Source: an uncultured Bacteroidota bacterium
Lineage (GTDB): Bacteria > Bacteroidota > Bacteroidia > Chitinophagales > Chitinophagaceae
Direction: 5' to 3'
DNA: 8,716 nucleotides
Assembly: GCA_946480675.1 (NCBI GenBank)
Contig: CAMLKS010000076.1
Coordinates: forward strand, 1 to 8,716
Within the stretch, counting starts at the first letter, position 1. The number at the start of each line of letters is the position of its first letter. Made by a program: the position numbers and the translations under genes. Under the pieces are notes generated by a model. It made no database searches, was not told where the DNA came from, and saw nothing but the letters and a program-made list of their open reading frames with translations. Positions 8,301 through 8,716 of the stretch are shown here, one piece after another.

Positions 8301-8716
8301 AGTAGGTGGTACATCACCCGACTTCCCTGATGTGGAAGCTGCGGTAGAAGACCTGAATACTTACGGTGTTTGCGGACCGGTTATTTTCAATATACGTCCC
8401 GGTACATATACAAGCACCAAAGGGCTGGTAGTAAACCCGGTACAGGGTGGTGGTAATGCTGCCAACAGGGTAACCTTCCAATCTGAAAACGGTAGCGCAT
8501 CAAGCGTTGTGCTGAGTTATGCATCTACCAACTGGGATAGGAATTATACATTTAAACTGAGCGGCGCTTCTTATATCACACTTAAAAACATAACTATTGC
8601 AGCTACCGGTGGTAATTATGCAGCAGCACTGATGTACGAAGGCAATACTACCAACGATAGCCTTGTTGGTTGTGTGTTGACAACTGGTATTTCTACTAAC
8701 TATTATTTCCGTGCTT
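5320..8716 (+). CDS. Giant secreted beta-helix repeat protein, 3'-truncated by window end
   Basis: The frame is open from ATG 5320 to the last base, giving 1,132 full codons and no stop. The start is fixed by an in-frame TAA at 5308-5310 and by the signal peptide that follows directly. No strong ribosome binding site precedes it; the leader is A/T rich, as is common in Bacteroidota. Domains by residue: signal peptide 1-26; beta-helix 31-722, opening GTYSIGG and closing GVPDLGAYEF; linker domain about 730-872; CARDB-like domain about 878-987; start of a second beta-helix from 991 (GTYTVGGTSPDF). From about residue 730 onward it is closely collinear with the upstream protein. The expected continuation is helix, linker, Ig-like domains and a T9SS sorting domain, none of it visible here. 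No catalytic motif was recognised; the likely role is surface adhesion or structure. Confidence 0.95.
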   Translation, partial: MKQFDNFKKTLAIMPLLLLAALPAWAQPLAGTYSIGGATADYNTLADAITYINNWGISGPVVFEILPGTYTGTDAQGSIDNLSGSSPTNTVTFRPRNGRGTVELNPTGASGTNYVFQLSNSNYVIIEDLTLNNSDGTYGTDVAFTGTSSYNTVTRCLLTGSTSGTSSRDKSRIFADGLSGTGNVIAEDSIINGSYAIYWNGDGSASAARFENNTMVEPYRGGVYLASSNDDQILNNTIITDDASISPDDFSGFWNEYTNGTQIIGNSLESPYVSTYYYYPFYMYECNTQGTNKMLVRENTFNVSTYGYFTGFEVYYSTNYDISQNTVNMYNDNWYPQTNGLYVYNYPGGTTYGNNTKIDSNSFNIETPNYGYIYFQTSYYGRNHSFSGNNVSINTTGYIDQFYTNGDYVDKAKVSDNTINLQSSWGAYAYMSGYSSDSVVIEHNDLSLTTPDWYSYADLYLFDYGKECKVRNNKIIVEGGTDGGANIRAYSTSSGPNSLTNNEFSGNTLKATVSGWAYGYGLQLGGGNNDKIFNNVIIGTGTGSNAYVYGLSVDGWSGGYDIYNNTIARIAPTSTASWVGAFEVYGNSRPVNVNNNIIYNESAGAQAVNFYDNAGMGINVKMDYNNIYSTSSTLVYDNWSGSSYSDLTAWRAAGNMDKNSISYDPGFTNVAGDDFTPDPTNPNSWSVNGRGIHIANNNMDKDGNPRVTTTGTGVPDLGAYEFVPDPSNIPPLCTVVPATPTAGGTQIYTIGRDTVATITWDAAATVPATAPDVRQYTGTVPPGLGALNPTNMYFYTDISSSTSADFETNIYYKEPWMGTISSEAALHLAQQEGVNPWVGYPITISGSNTLRNYIYSPATPKLNTYGKFTGIDVANNAGTAEVVTPTGLFCAGTYPVTVRIKNTGNNVLNSVKIYWEINGTPAAGSPITYTTPIPVNNGVLNFNSAVINLGNVTFGATANNFKIWTSEPNGVTDIVTADDTLRKTLRASLSGTYTVGGTSPDFPDVEAAVEDLNTYGVCGPVIFNIRPGTYTSTKGLVVNPVQGGGNAANRVTFQSENGSASSVVLSYASTNWDRNYTFKLSGASYITLKNITIAATGGNYAAALMYEGNTTNDSLVGCVLTTGISTNYYFRA
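5410..7485 (+). other. First beta-helix module of the downstream protein (long)
   Basis: The module is about 690 residues. It opens with GTYSIGGATADY, GISGPVVFEI and PGTYTG, a diverged form of the opening at 1661 and 8290. About twenty Asn-rich coils follow, with rungs such as ENNTM, LNNTI, SQNTV, RNNKI, FNNVI, YNNTIA and NNNIIY. It closes with DYNNIY, MDKNSISYDPGF, DPTNPNSWSVNGRG, DKDGNPR and GVPDLGAYEF. The middle part shows little direct similarity to the other helices beyond the rung pattern. Confidence 0.85.
7507..7935 (+). repeat. Linker domain, copy 3
   Basis: The segment starts PPLCTV and carries ITWDAA, VRQYTG followed by PP, MYFYTD, EPWMGTISS, NPWVGYP and FTGID. It aligns without gaps to copy 1 at 884-1312, at a constant offset of 6623 bp, and is similar at the nucleotide level as well: 7678-7709 matches 1055-1086 at 30 of 32 bases. 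Confidence 0.8.
7951..8280 (+). other. CARDB-like domain of the downstream protein
   Basis: The segment contains CAGTYPVTVRIKNTGNN, SVKIYWEING and IVTADDTLRKTLRA. It is the counterpart of 1328-1657 in the upstream gene and precedes the second helix in the same way. The assignment to the CARDB-like Ig fold rests on the pattern only. Confidence 0.6.
8290..8716 (+). other. Start of second beta-helix of the downstream protein
   Basis: The module opens with GTYTVGGTSPDF, GVCGPVIFNI and RPGTYTSTKG, nearly the same as the opening at 1661. Similarity to gene 1 continues through SENGSASSV, ASYIT-[IL]-KN-[VI]-TI and STNYY up to the last bases of the window. It is cut off by the window end. Confidence 0.85.

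Larger units (their letters stand above)
7507..8716 (+). repeat. Duplicated segment, copy B (pairs with 884-2086)
   Basis: This is the counterpart of 884-2086 in the second gene, running to the window end with similarity still present at the last codons (STNYY). The duplication therefore probably extends further downstream. Confidence 0.85.

Noticed and set aside
2..8716. CRISPR array, tRNA, insertion sequence or prophage tail genes
   Set aside because: The repeats are protein-level modules and not short direct repeats with spacers. No transposase, terminal inverted repeats, tRNA fold or phage structural gene was seen.

Overview
The window holds two giant, co-directional, paralogous genes for secreted repeat proteins, separated by a 629-bp AT-rich intergenic region. 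The best-supported host is a member of the Bacteroidota. The first protein ends in a type IX secretion system (T9SS) type A sorting domain. Both proteins follow the common Bacteroidota plan of right-handed parallel beta-helix modules alternating with small beta-sandwich domains. There is no strong Shine-Dalgarno sequence before the one visible start codon, as is usual in that phylum. The genus cannot be fixed from this sequence.

Region 1 (2-4690, + strand) is the 3' part of a gene whose start lies upstream of the window. In order it encodes: the tail of one beta-helix closing on a GVPDLGAYEF motif; a linker domain of about 143 residues; a CARDB-like beta-sandwich; a second complete beta-helix that opens with GTYTVGGTSPDF and closes with GVPDIGAYEF; a divergent second copy of the linker domain; three Ig-like domains; a PKD-like domain; and the T9SS sorting domain. 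A perfect 18-bp terminator hairpin follows 15 bp after the stop codon.

Region 2 (4691-5319) has no convincing gene. It holds the terminator, an AT-only 14-bp perfect inverted repeat (5027-5064) and weak candidate promoter elements.

Region 3 (5320-8716, + strand) is the 5' part of a second gene that is open to the end of the window. It encodes a clear signal peptide, a first beta-helix of about 690 residues, the same linker and CARDB-like pair, and the start of a second beta-helix. It is almost collinear with gene 1: equivalent landmarks lie 6623-6632 bp apart. This points to a tandem duplication with a unit of about 6.6 kb. On that spacing gene 1 should begin about 1.3 kb before the window, making it about 6.0 kb long. 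Gene 2 should end about 2.6 kb beyond it with its own Ig-like, PKD-like and sorting domains; that is inference.

Both products are probably exported by Sec, passed through the T9SS and displayed on or released from the cell surface. No catalytic motif was recognised, so an adhesive or structural role is more likely than an enzymatic one, but the ligand is unknown. No RNA gene, CRISPR array, insertion sequence or minus-strand gene is supported.
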